64,000 nucleotides of DNA, from contig VFFE01007125.1 in assembly GCA_008921705.1 (NCBI GenBank), forward strand, positions 1,126,907 to 1,190,906, read 5' to 3'. The stretch is from Burhinus oedicnemus (lineage: Eukaryota > Chordata > Aves > Charadriiformes > Burhinidae). A program made the translations under genes and the position numbers. The notes beneath the pieces were generated by a model. It did not search any database. It worked only from the letters and a program-made list of their open reading frames with translations, and was not told the DNA's origin. Positions within the stretch are counted from its first letter, which is position 1, and each line of letters starts with the position of its first letter. Of this stretch, positions 1 through 12,173 are shown piece after piece.

Positions 1-3000
1 TCCCTCCCCTTCCCATTACAATCTTCTGGTCAGGGAAACCTTTTACAGTTAGGTTTTCTCAAGAACCATGTGCTCATAACTTCCGTCTGGATGAACTTGA
101 ATTGCTGAAATCAACATTGCAAAAGTAGGTGACCACTAAAAAAAATACTAAAAATACATTTAAGCAAATTTCACTATAGGACTGGGATTTTTGGGTTCTC
201 TAGTTTTCTTTTATAACACGGTTCTAAATTAGGCTTTGTCCACTCAAACTCAGCAGACCACAAGGCAGTGGCATGATTACAGCTTACTCAGCCTTCAAAA
301 TAAATACATTTCATTTAACTTTGGGATGGATGTAGGGAAACAATTGCCGCTTTCACCAAAAGAGAAAGAAAAAGAGAAGCGGTGCTGCAAACAGCAGAAC
401 TTGCAACCTTTTGTTTCCTGCAGCTCCATCCCGTAGTTTCTTTGGTGACTGATTTCACGTTGCAAGCTCTCTCTTGGGGGTGGTTCTTTTCTGGATTTTT
501 TCCTCTCCACTCAGCAACCTATTTTCACAAAACTTGGAGTAACTTAATATTTACAGGACTTTCATCCATCTGTTAAATTTATTTAAAATTGAGCAATAGG
601 TTCAAAAGTTACTGGGGCAGGGACTGAGACACCTGACAAGCAGATAGACAGACAGGGGCAAAACACATATGGTATAAGATTAAATAAGTGTAACGTTATA
701 AAATAACTGCGATAAACTTGGTTGTTTTTATGAGGATGGTTAGAACTAAATATGACTGATACATATTTTTCTTACATTCATGAATGCTCTAAGGAATTTT
801 CACTCATATTTTTTTTACTGGTCCTTGCCATTTACCAGTCTTTGCCTGATTTTTTTTTTAATCCATCAGCAAAGTAATGGCAATAGGATTCTTTCATCAG
901 TGTATAAAGGTCCCCACCATCCTCGGGTTTCACTTACGGTACCTGTTTTTTCGGAGCAGCCTCTCACCCAAGCGTATATGAAACACAACTGGAACCGCAC
1001 AGCTTCCAAGACCAAATGTTATGTTTTGCTGAGATAGTGAAATGCAATACCGACTGCTAGATAGAAAACAGAGATGTCAGGATTTGAATCACCTCATTTA
1101 GCTCTCTAGAAATTGCATATGTACTCTAAAGCAGTCATCCAGGCTCCCTCTAGAGTTCATGAAGAGAGACCGGCTTCTCCGGAGCTCAGCCTGGGCTAGG
1201 GTAGGTTTCTGAGGTGAATCAGTCTCTGGTACAACACCTACAGAACTACTTTAGACTAGAGGCCAATATTTAAATGTTGAAATTTAAGTGAGTTGAACCC
1301 CACTTACTACAAGAGAAGGCTGTATAACCCTACAAAGCAGGTTCATGGGAGATATTGTGAAACCTAAGGTCAAGAAATCAACCACCTGGCCAAGGCATTA
1401 TCCAAGCCTGTTGGACCTGTACCTTATTCAGACAAGGGGAAAGAAGTGGTTGGCACAACTACTTTTGGTACCCAAGTAACCAGCTCAAATGCGAGACTCG
1501 GTGACGAATGTGGAGCATTTTCTGGATTCAGGCCAGAGCCTTAATGACAGTTGTTCATCCCTAGGAATTTAGAAGTCATGGGAATTCCTCTGAAGTCATA
1601 CAGTGGATGAGTTTGTTTATTTAAAGAACAGGTTAAGAAGGACATCAGGATAGCACTCATGTCTTACTCAACTCTGTCAGTGTATTTCCTCCCAGAATAA
1701 CGAGTCACTTTTGGGGTGTGACCATAGATGTTCCTCTCAGGTAGGCTCGAGAAAGGTGTCATGTTAGATATGCAGGAACCACAGTCCATCCAGAGACTCC
1801 AGCACTAAAAACCCTCCTTGGATGAGAAAGAAAATGCATCATTGGCCACCAGCGCATAGTAGCCTCAGCTGTGCAAAGGTTGGATGATTTCCACACGTTA
1901 GCTCACTGGGTAACAAAAGACAAAATGGGCGTTATGCTGGGATGGTCAACACAGATTTTAAGGAATAGTGGGGGGTTCTCATAGCATTTCCTAATAAAAA
2001 GCCATTGTTTTAAGAAACCAGGCTAAAAGCTAGGGTAAATAAAAATTGGAATAAAACAAAACAGGTTTCACAGGAGGCTGCCACATGGGATTCACCGCAC
2101 TGAACACTGGTTGTCTAAAATGTAAGCTTCTCTCTGCAAGTTGTGCAGACTACATGCTCAAAGATACTGCCAAAGGATGATGTCTCACCAAGTCACCTTC
2201 TGGAAATGCCTGCCTATCTCCACCGACTCAAAAGGGAGCCTAGACCACTCACTTTGACCGGATGTGTAACTTTTAGATGTGTAACCTTAGGTGAGATAGC
2301 CTAATCTTTGCGTTTAAGTAGCATCACATCAGTGAATGAAGACCAAAAAGACTCCTCACTGTTGATTTTAATGATGTTTGTGGACATAATGTCTTCTTTT
2401 CCACCTTCAAGAATGCCGTGGCTGTTGCAGGAGAAAGAGCTGACCAGAGTCTTTCCTTTGTGGTTGATTCCGTGTGAAGAAATTAGCCCATGCTGGGACT
2501 GCACCTTCACTTTCACATGTCTGAGTCTCAGGTTGAATCTCATCTTGAATTTTAGCTGTCTTAATATGCAAGTTGAATCCCACCTGAAGTAATTGTCCTA
2601 CAGGAAGTCTCACGGGAAGGAGGGTTCTTAGTTTTTGGGGTTTAAAGTCATTCAGATCCTATACAAGGGGCTTAATTTCTTGGCTGACTTTTGTGTCCTA
2701 GGAAGATAAATGACCAGAATAACCCTCCAGGCTCGTTCAGTAAGCTGGTGGCAAATCTCAGGAGTCTCTGACCATAACCCAATCCAATACAAAAGAGCTT
2801 TTCTTTACCATCTCGTACAGATTCCCTCTTACTTCAGGAAAATTTCTTACCTAATGCACAAGGAAATATATGTGGCTCTGTGTTCAAGTAACAGTCTAAG
2901 CTTCTGCTCTCACAGTGCCTAATAGAGCTAATTTGGGACCTGCTCCCCTTGGATGGACGGAGACCAACTTTTTCATTGCAGTCTGAACCTACTCAGGGCC

Positions 3001-3650
3001 AATTTATACTCACCCAGTGACAAAACTGTTCTTTAGCTCCCACAGCACTTTTCCCTCCCCACCCCTCACTCACCCCCGGTGGCTCATCCCACACCCACAA
3101 AGGTTTATGGTCTGGCCTGAGATGTTCTGCTTGACAGCCGCAGTTCCTGTACTTGCCAGCTCAAACGAGTTTTTGGGGGCTGCCTCCTTGGACGCACTTG
3201 TGCGTGCCAGTGGACTCTACCCTCACAAAGGCAATGAAATGCAGATTTTTAGCAACCAGCACAGATTTTTAGCAACAAGCACTTGGGCAACTGGCTTAGT
3301 GAATTGCTAGACACTGATTCACTTCTTCTGGAAATGGATTAGTTCCAACCAGTTGAGTATCTCCAGGCAAAGCTCAGTTAAAAATTGCTGACATCTCACA
3401 GAAATGCTGGACCAACTTTCTATTTCAAGACTCTTCTGTCTATGTAGCATATCCCCCACTGCTTGCGTTCTGTTTTTTTCAAGGCTGTTTGCTGGGAGTA
3501 AGGATCTGAATGTTTATCCTCTTCTGAAATCACAAATTCCTTCCTTTATTAGCTCACTAGAAACTCTCTTGCAGTTAACGAGTATGCAGTGTCTTCAACT
3601 GGAGTCTGTGCAGCAGCAGGGGATGGACAAACAAAATGGGATTAATTTCA
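1..3650. other. Unique AT-rich non-coding sequence
   Basis: No recognisable exon, RNA gene or known repeat was seen. Short open frames of up to about 97 codons occur on both strands but carry no family motif, and stop codons are dense. A 20-bp unit is present twice in tandem at 3242-3281 with one substitution. I infer intergenic or intronic DNA. Confidence 0.6.
3242..3281. repeat. Two-copy 20-bp tandem duplication
   Basis: A 20-bp unit containing a T5 run followed by AGCAAC is repeated head to tail, and the copies differ at one position. It looks like a small replication-slippage duplication. No function is implied. Confidence 0.7.
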
Positions 3651-3652
3651 CC

Positions 3653-3802
3653 TAACTTCAGCCATTGAGTGGTCTAGCTGAAACTAATCCTCTGGGCTCC
3701 CTCTACAGTCATTAGAGAATGAAAACAACACTGGCCTTCAGTCCCAGCCAAATATAAACATCTGAAATATCCTAGAAAAGTATCTCTAAATGGCTGAAGT
3801 TA
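3653..3802. repeat. Inverted repeat with 14-bp perfect arms (MITE-like candidate)
   Basis: The 14 bases at 3653-3666 are the exact reverse complement of 3789-3802, with 122 bp between. The arms read TAACTTCAGCCATT and AATGGCTGAAGTTA. Bases outside the arms remain similar (CC before the left arm, GG after the right). This could be the terminal inverted repeats of a short non-autonomous DNA transposon of about 155 bp, or a fragment of an older repeat. I saw no clean target-site duplication, so the transposon reading is only a hypothesis. Confidence 0.4.
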
Positions 3803-3805
3803 AGG

Positions 3806-5950
3806 CGATGAGTATTGTTATCATGTTGGACAATCTTTGTATTGTTTATTGTACATCAGGAAGTCTCTTACCTAAAAACGTGTTCCTCTGTGAAAGTTAG
3901 GCACGCAGCAATCAGCTCTGCCTTTTGTCTTCGACGCTTTCCCCCACACACACATTTCTCGCATGATGACTTTTGGATTTTCTCCCTACTCCCTGATCCC
4001 TACTGATACTATTTGGCATAAACAAATTCTGTTTGTCTTTCTTATCTTCTTGCCACTGCACGTGCATGAGTGTATACAAATGCATGTTCACGTGTGAATG
4101 AAATCTAGACACGTGCATCCGGAATCTAGACATGATTCAGTTTATCGCATTACTTGGCAAAGGAGGAGGGGAAGAGAAGAAATCCCAAGAAGTATGTTCA
4201 GCCTTGTCCCAGTCTTCAAAACCAACCCAAAACATCTCAGTTTAAAACTTTCCACTGAAAAATATCAGATGCAATGAATAAACAAGGCAATAAATGCAAC
4301 TGCACAGTACACGGGGCAATGACACTGCTCTTGCACAAGGAGATATTTTGACATTTGTTTTCCTCTCAAACTGGAACAAGGTCAAAATATTTAAACTTTC
4401 CTGGAGGGAAACAGTTTAGAAAGGTCAACTTTTCATCTCAACACACGAGATTGACATCAACAGGAGACCGTTGAAATGCTTCCCTTTCATTTAATGTTAT
4501 CCATTGAGTCAAGCTAACGCCACATGGAAGATGTCGTTTTGGGTCTCTCTTTCTGCCGTGATCCCTGTGGATCCAGTTCTTTGGCAGGACTCCTTCTCCA
4601 ATGATGCACAGCCTCTTTTGTTGCCCCAAACTGCCTGAGCTCAGACAATAGGACTGTGCTGCCAATACGATTAAAAATTTTGTATGACTTCGTGTATATA
4701 ATAATGGGATACAGTACTGGCTTCTTCCCTAACTCTGACCATCCAGGCTCTTCTGCTACAAACAGCTGCCATCCCACTGAAGGACCAATGTCCCAGTACC
4801 AGAGGGATTCAGTGATTTGAACGCAGACGTCTACAATTGCCGCACCAAAAGGCATCTACCTGGCCTCCAGCTGCCACTCCAGAAGGGCATAGGTCTCCCT
4901 TAAATCCAGTGTCACATCTGCCAGCGTCACATGGATATGCTAGATAGCACAGGATACCTCAGAAAACGCTAAGTGTCCACATTCTGGAAAATGATTTCCA
5001 CCCTCAGTGTGAATGGAAATTATTTAAGATAAGAAATGAATGAGACCTGCTCTAGACAAGTAGAGAGAAAATTTGATTTAGAGGTGACAGAAAGTAATGC
5101 TTAAGCTGCAACTGGATGAATTTTTGTGGCCTGTTCCCTTCTTCACTACACTTCTACAAAACAGGTCATTTGTCTCTTTATTGACCCAGATGACCAGGGA
5201 CTCCATTTGTCTCATTGCTTTCGGCGGGGCAAGGCACACAAATCCTTCCTTCCTTAGCTGCTCTGGAATTAATGAGCATTGATTCATTCCCATTTATTGG
5301 GAGATAAGAGTTTAACTAGTTGGCCCACTAAGTCCTGCTTCCCATGACACCTACAGCTTGTTTCAGTTTCTCCTTCAACTCTTCCACCCGCTCTCTTATA
5401 CATGAAATAATTACATCCTGAAAAAGTGAAACCAGAAGATATTTCACTGCTTAGTTCACTAGATCCAGACCAGGCACCACCTGGGATGCTGAAAACAGCT
5501 TTTATTGAACTGGTTCAGCCTCCAGTCAATGCTGGTCATCCAGGCTCTTCCATGGACCTTGATGGACATGGCAGAACATCACCTGCAGGACTTCCTGCTA
5601 CAAAAGAGTTTTTGCAGAAGGTTAAGTACTTTAAATAGCCTCCGCTTCAGTGAAGCAAAACTGGGAAACTTTAATGACTTCCTTAGGTCCTGGGACAGGG
5701 AAAAAAAACCCAACATGATTTCCAAATCCAAGCCTGAAAAACACAAACAAGCAAAATGAAAAAGCAATCTACCAAGTGAAAACCCTATGGAGAGAAAGGG
5801 AGATTGTTATGGAAATTGTCTCCTCCTGCTAAGGTTGAACAATATACTTTTTAATTTAAATTCCACTGTAAGATCCAGTCTCAAAGGAACCAATAAATCG
5901 GTAAGTTTTATGACTGGCCACAGATGAGGTTCCCTGCCTGTGCTCCAGCA
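3806..5950. other. Unique non-coding sequence
   Basis: Nothing recognisable was found on either strand beyond chance open frames (the longest is about 113 codons, on the minus strand at 4514-4855, with no motif). A short CA run occurs near 3945. Confidence 0.55.
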
Positions 5951-6135
5951 TCACTGAATCATAGAAAAATAAATACAAAAGGGACCTCAAGACATCATCT
6001 GATCACCCCTCTGCCTCAAGCTAAGAACAACCCTACCTCAGCCATCCCCAAACATATTTATGTAATTTTTTCTCCATAACATCCTAAACTGAGATTACTA
6101 CTTTCCCCTTAGGCAGAAGAGGATAAATTTCCACC
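5951..6135 (-). mobile_element. Ancient CR1 LINE 3' fragment
   Basis: Read on the plus strand, the block opens with a TCACTGAATCATAGAA-type tail. It continues with GGGACCTCAAGACATCATCTG and a CCCCTCTGCCTCAAG-type segment. This is the reverse complement of the conserved CR1 3' untranslated end. Many substitutions and small indels show that it is old. The right boundary is approximate because similarity fades. CR1 is the dominant non-LTR retrotransposon of birds, and this fragment has no coding capacity. Confidence 0.65.
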
Positions 6136-7341
6136 AGCTGAGAATCTGGAAGAGTGTCTCTCAACACGGGTCACATGGAGAAAATTGGAGATAAGAAGGA
6201 GAGAGAAAGAATGAATCTCCACTAGTCCTCAACATGCTCGGTTACAACGTTAAGACTGATCCTTCCAATACAATACATGAATTTATTCGTTTCGCAGTCC
6301 TGCACGCCGAGCACAAGCCTAGAGAGCACTGCCAAAGGCATCTCTGTGAGAACTGTTCCCATTCGAAGAGCTCATCTTTTTTGAAATGTAGGACCTTGTT
6401 TCTGACTCCATCCATGCTGATAGAAAAACGATCCTTCCTTTGGAAATTTTATTATCAAATGCAATTTAATTTGTCACTCACTTCGGCTAAAGTAGCACTA
6501 TTTATAACTAAGAAAAGGCTTTTAATAGAGAAGCTGGAAAATGTTCCTAAACTGAAAATACCTAAAATCCTGGCAAAAAATAAATGTTCCAAAGACTGGT
6601 GTGTTTCTTCTCTTTTCTTTCTTTTTTTTTTTCCATCTACTCCCTTATTCTTATGCTTGGCTGAGTAACATTGTTGAAATGTGCAAGAGCCAACTTCCAC
6701 CACTTCCTCATGCAGCAAAAAATGTTTCTGGGGTGTAACCATACAGTATCCTGGTGTGTTTTATAGGTGGTCTTCAGGTACACAGTTCACAGAAGGGCAG
6801 GGTGAGCTAAAGGTGCATGAGGATGTCTCCAAGTCCGGTCTGAAGAAAGCAAGTTTAAGGAAAATCCAAATTCACAACTGCCAGGCATAAAAAAGGAGAC
6901 TCTTTGAGGGAAGTATTAAAAAGTTTTGCATTTTATATTTATTAAACAAAATATTTTCTATTTCTCATTGATTATTTTGTAACACTTCTGTTTCTGCTGA
7001 AGGGAAGTAAAAAATCCACAACTTTCTTATCAAAATCTGTTTTCATCCTAGAAAGATGTTCAGGAATTGTACTGCACCCCAACTGCATTTTAATAGAGGT
7101 TTTTAAAAGTAGTGAAAAACTTAAAACCAAGAATTCTGAGAACAATAGGAAATGCTGAATAACTTTCAGAGTTCCATTTTAAGAAGGCACTTTTGCCAGC
7201 AAAAATAATTTGTTTGTAATATCTTATCTTCCTAACTGTTGACTGTCTATTTATATCTCCTGAAGATGACGGATCCTTGGATACTCTTAAGGCTCATAGA
7301 TTATTATGGCTACATCACTGGAGCTGTTTTGGAGCATTCCT

Positions 7342-7392
7342 AATAAAATCTTTGGAGTTCTTTATTGAAAAAAAAAAAAAAAAGAAAAAAAA
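7342..7392 (+). other. AATAAA followed 20 nt later by A16-G-A8 (possible retroposed mRNA tail)
   Basis: AATAAA at 7342-7347 is followed 20 nt later by A16, one G and A8 (7368-7392). This is the spacing of a poly(A) signal to a cleavage site with a genomically encoded tail, as in a processed pseudogene. It could equally be a chance A-run or a true gene end. I recognise no coding remnant upstream and could not find flanking direct repeats. Retroposed mRNAs are rare in birds because CR1 machinery does not favour poly(A) templates, so the case is weak. Confidence 0.3.
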
Positions 7393-9568
7393 GTTGTCCT
7401 TTTGAAATGGAAGAAGTTGGTGCAAATGTATCAAGGGGGATACTGGATGGAGAGGACATTTTGTTCAGAATCAGTGACGTGAAATCCTGATATAGCCTAT
7501 CAAAGCGCTCGTGAGATGCTCAGGGTCAAATCCTTGTGTTAAACAAGAAAAAAAGAGAGTGAGCATGTAGTCCTCCCTGGGCTGCCATTTATTGCGGGGA
7601 ACAGGGTCTGCCTGAATTTCTACCAGCTCATCTGAGGTTCTGCACAGGTTCTGCACATGTAGGATGAAATGCTCGCACACAGACACACGGATGAATATTT
7701 CCACTGCAGTTACACGGGGCGTCTAACTCTCGTGCAAATTGACTCAGAAGCGTGGCTCAGTAATGTAGATGATTAAAAAGCTCATACATCCTCTGGCAAC
7801 ATATTTTGCCCAGGTTTTGTGCATGAGACGCTAACCCGTCCCCTGCTCAGTTTCCTTGGTTAACAAAGTCATGAACGCTCTCAGAAGGACTCCTCAGGCA
7901 CCAATGGAAAAGCTACAAAAGTAATAAAATAGTATATTGACATGGATGGGGATGAGGGTTGTTGGAGGCTTTGTTTGGTTTTTTTAGAACTAACTTTTAC
8001 TGGCCCCTGGCTTGAAACAATAATAACAACAGAAAGACACTAAAGGTAAATAACATAAGTTGCTCTCTCATTAACAGATGAGACCAACCCAGAAAGCTGT
8101 CCAGCAGATGCTCTCCAAACCACTTGTAGTCCTGAAAAGATCAGAAAAGTGCATGTAATTTCTCCTTTGGGAATTCCTACACAGCAGACGGGTGGGTGTC
8201 AGTACTCGTACAACGGCAGAAAAACTTCTCAGCTTTTTCAATTAAAATATTCCCAATTAATGCTGTAACGTAAAGCTTTTGCAATGATTATATTTCTTTT
8301 GGCTAAAAGAGCTCAGTGACTTAATTTTTTATGCACTGCAATTCTTTCTTTTCCAAACTAGCAGAAAAAAAGGGAGCACAACATGAACTATTTCTCTGTC
8401 TGTGTCTCTAACTTAGAAGATTAGGCAGATCTCTGATTGAAAAATGATAGCGAAATGCTGCTGTCAATGCTGAGCAATCAGAAATCCAAGAGGAATGGGT
8501 GGTTTTCACTTGGAGAATATAACTTTATTAAAACGGATCATGCAGAGATTGTTCCAGACCACTAACTCTGTGGAAACCAAAAAAAAAAAAATGGATTCTC
8601 ATTCGTGATATACACCATCAGTTCACCTATTTCTGGGTAACCTGGCTCCAGCATCGTTCTTGGCTACTAAAGGCAAACCAGGAGCCTACAAGAGCCGGTT
8701 CCCAGGCTGTGATGTGCTCAGGCTCTGATATCCTCAGAACATCTGGGCATTTAGGAATTAATTTTCTGGGCAGCACCACAATTCAGTAAATAACCTTTTC
8801 AAGAGGGATTGGAATAAGAAAGTTTGAGTTTTACTTTCGTAAAAGAAAAAATGATAACCTGCTCTGTAATATAAAACTTAGAAGGTTAAGCAGCTTTGCT
8901 CCAAATCAGAAAACAAAATGCAAACATCAGCTCTGTTTTTCTTCATGGAAGGGAATTCTTTCTCCCCACTCCTCAGCTCCAAAACTCCCTCTGGGAACCT
9001 TGAAGGATAACGTCTCTGCGGCACTTAAATTTCTCTTAGAGATACTTAGTGAAGGACTCCTCTCAGTCAACATTACAGTGATTAAAAATTTGAGGTCTGA
9101 TTTAACTGAGTGATTTTGGATATGGATATCAATGAAAGGAGATTCATCTCATCGTAGGATGAGCTGCCTTTGTTTTGACCAGGGAACCCAAACATCCACC
9201 TTTGAAAGGGTATTCGTCTGGCTAAATATAGACATTTACGCTGCAAGTGTCTTTACCTGAAGTGGTCTCTCAGGGTGACCTGGAGTCTAGTACCCCATTT
9301 TCCTCACCTCCCAAAAGCTGACCTCTAAAACAAATCAGATGAATCATCACACTTTTTAATCTATGGAAAAATATCAGTGCCCTCACAGGCTGATTCATGC
9401 GTCTCAAGTGTCTGAGCATAGACCTTGGCAAGCTCCTCTGCATCTCAGGTATCTGACTTTCATAAAGCTGGAGTGAGATATATTCTACCACAAGCAATGC
9501 GGTGTGAGTCCCGCTGAAAATCTTCTACTACACTGCGTTTCTTAGAGCAGCAGTCCTGAATAAAGGGT

Positions 9569-9601
9569 TAAAAAAAAAAAATCAAAATAAATAAATAAAT
9601 A
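9569..9601. repeat. A-rich / (AAAT)n simple repeat
   Basis: An A11 run is followed by TC and then about four AAAT units. It is an ordinary low-complexity tract. Confidence 0.85.
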
Positions 9602-10048
9602 AACTAAAAGAAGAAGACAGAAAGAAAAAATCTCAAAGAAACAGCAAGTGTCAGGGTCCAACTGCTCTACATGGTCACCCATGAAACAAATAGTTTATTT
9701 TGATACAGCATTCCTGACCAAGACCTGCAAACGGCTGTTTGGGGGAAAGATGAACTTAAAACCTGGTTTCAAGAAAAAAATCAAACTCTTTACATCGTTG
9801 GAGAACTGGGATGAGCTTCCGGAGGAAAGGTTTGGGCTTTAAATGTTTTTCATTCTGATTACAAACCTCAGCCTTCCAGGGAGAGCTTGCTGAGCGCACG
9901 GGATTCCCCTGCCACACATTATGGGAAGAAATGAAGCTGACGTCTTAGATATTGCAGGTTCTCACCATGTTCCAGCAGAGAACAAAAGGAGACAGTGCCT
10001 GGACACATGGATGCTATCTCAGTGAGAATAAAATGTAGTAAGATACCT

Positions 10049-10132
10049 GAGAAAAAGGAAAGGGGAACGGGAGGGAAAGGGGGAAGCGGAAAGAGAAGGG
10101 GAAGGAATGGGAAAGGGAAAGAAAGAAAAGGA
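10049..10132 (+). repeat. Polypurine tract with a G-quadruplex-type core
   Basis: The plus strand is almost pure purine over about 84 nt. At 10062-10083 there are four G-runs (4, 3, 3 and 5 G) separated by spacers of 3, 1 and 3 nt, which fits the usual G3+N1-7 quadruplex pattern. Such tracts can form G4 or triplex DNA. Biological use here is unknown. Confidence 0.7.
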
Positions 10133-10548
10133 CCTGTGAGACAGATTCAGTCCTGGCCATTGGTGTACCTATGTGATGTTTAGCAGATTCCCAGGCTGTT
10201 AAACAAGATCTTTACTGGTTTTCTTCCCATATTGTCTCATTTCAAAGATGTTAGATCTCTCTCTTTCCCTCTTGTTCTGTGCTTTGTCTTTGCATTTGCC
10301 ATTACCGAATTTGATCTTGTTGCTTAGGGACAGTCCTTCCAGGTGATGAATATTACTCTGCATTCTCCTGTGAATTCTCCCCTTCCAAGCTTGGCGTTGC
10401 ACTAAACATTTAGAAGTTTAAGTTTCTCAGAAAAATGCTAAATAAGTGTCTACCACAAGAAGACTATTTGATCTTCTGTGCTGGTTGGCAGCAAATCTCT
10501 ATCAACTCATCGTGACAATTATCTTCACTCCAGTGGGAATATTTAAGT

Positions 10549-10550
<2 letters not shown>

Positions 10551-10579
<29 letters not shown>
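10551..10579. repeat. A29 homopolymer
   Basis: A run of 29 consecutive A lies between GTGC and TTAAACAATAA. No poly(A) signal lies just upstream, so it is called a simple repeat rather than a retroposon tail. Its length may be inaccurate in the assembly. Confidence 0.9.
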
Positions 10580-10581
<2 letters not shown>

Positions 10582-10759
10582 AAACAATAATTAACCATTG
10601 GTTTAGACTCTGAGTAAGATTCATCTGCCCTAAGCTGAGTGTCTAAAAGGCAGATGAAAAATGCTGAGCCAGTAACCCTAGGTTGTCTTTACGCTCAGAG
10701 GAGAGAAATGGGCACCTGCAGAGGGCAATTTGTCCCATCTTAAGATCACTGTCTAAGAT

Positions 10760-11290
10760 GGGTGAGATTAATTATTTCTGGACACTCCTCTTTAACTACC
10801 TCAGGGTGACTGACTCAGAAACAGATACCCAATGCACATCTAATATAGGAAAAATGAATACTACCTTAATATTTCCGAGTTTGCTTATGACAGTATCGTA
10901 TGAGGCAGTGCCAAATGCTTTGTCAGAACCAAGACATAACACAGTCTCCTATTTCTCCTTGATCCCATTATCATGTCAAAACTGGAAGTATATTAGTTTG
11001 ACACGATTTGTTCTTGACAGATCCATAATGGTTGTTTTTCATCACCGTATTAGTACTTCCAGGTGCTCATGAATTTATAACTAATTCATTCTAGTGTCTT
11101 CCCAAGACCTGAAGTCAGGCAACATCATCCGCAACTTCCCCGATTCTTCTTTTTTCCTCTGCATGAAGATCGGTTGTGTCTCTGCTTTCCTCGAGTCAGC
11201 TGAGATTTCCCTCTAATCTAATCTATCAAGGTATTCCTTACTTAACTGTTGTCTTGTACTATCTTCTCTTCTACTCCTTTAGATAAAATA
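10760..11290 (-). mobile_element. Ancient CR1 LINE fragment from the ORF2 region
   Basis: The plus strand shows eroded landmarks of the reverse complement of a CR1-type reverse-transcriptase gene. These include a GCCAAATGCTTTGTCAGAACC-like block, then TTGACACGATTTGTTCTTGACAG, an AATGGTTGTTTTTCATCACC block, and a GAAGTCAGGCAACATC block farther right. I recognise the order of these blocks from old avian/turtle CR1 copies. It has many frameshifts and no open frame on the minus strand. Boundaries are approximate. Confidence 0.55.
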
Positions 11291-12144
11291 TGTTTTTTTA
11301 AAGTCTCTTATCAGAAAAACCCTGGGCTTTTATACAAATAAAATGCAAAGAAGCCTCAGAATATTTCAGTCTTCTGGATTCTCATTTTGATGGAGTAATA
11401 AGCTTATCCTATCTGCTTACTTTCTTATTTCTTACATATTCACAGATTCTTCCCTAACTTTTTTTTTGGGGGGAGGGGAACCCCATATAAATGGTAATTC
11501 CCTTTTCAGCTCTAACATTCCCATTTGTATCCTAAAACGCCTTCATAGCTCAAATATGTTCAATCAGGTACCTTTGCTCCCACTCCGAGCATCTCTGGAG
11601 ACAATCTAATTCCCACGCTAAAAAGTTTCAAAAAAGAAGGCGAAGAAAGTGTTTCAGCCAGAGACACAAACTTTCTAATGCCTTTCAGAACTTTGTTTCA
11701 TTGTCTTCAAACTGCCTCAGCTGATAGCTGGCGCCAGAGATTTGTAGACCTGCAATAGAATTTAAAAACACGGTGGCAGATTTTGCACTGGACTTATAAT
11801 GGATTTTTGCTCACCATTCCACGTCCAGACGATTTAAGGAAACAGAAGAGTGCAATAGTAGATTTATATTGCATTGGTATTCCAGTGTCATATTACTCGT
11901 TATAGTGGGGATAGGCAGAAAGACATTTTCAACCTTAAATTATTTCTCTACTGCACAAGATCAAATCATCTAGCGTTCTCCCTAGCTTAACGATTTTGAG
12001 CTGAAGTACAGAAAATTCAAGTGTCTAACTGTACATATCTGTTTTCTGCAGTGAATGTCCTTTTCTGAGTCTATCGTGCAGTCTTGGAGAAGTCGACTAT
12101 TATTCCCTGTAACTGAAGGGAGGCTGCTACTGTTTCCCAGTGTT

Positions 12145-12173
12145 GAAAAAAAAAAAGAAAAAAAGAAAAAAAA
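12145..12173. repeat. A-rich simple repeat
   Basis: Runs of A11, A7 and A8 are separated by single G residues. This is low-complexity DNA. Confidence 0.85.

Larger units (their letters stand above)
6136..10759. other. Unique AT-rich non-coding sequence with A-rich simple repeats
   Basis: No exon or known repeat was recognised. It contains a poly(A)-signal/A-tract at 7342-7392, A13 near 8578, A-rich and AAAT repeats around 9569-9601, a purine-rich G4-type tract at 10049-10132 and A29 at 10551-10579. The longest open frame (144 codons at 6234) has no family motif and is Lys/Phe/Leu-rich, as expected from AT-rich DNA. Confidence 0.55.
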
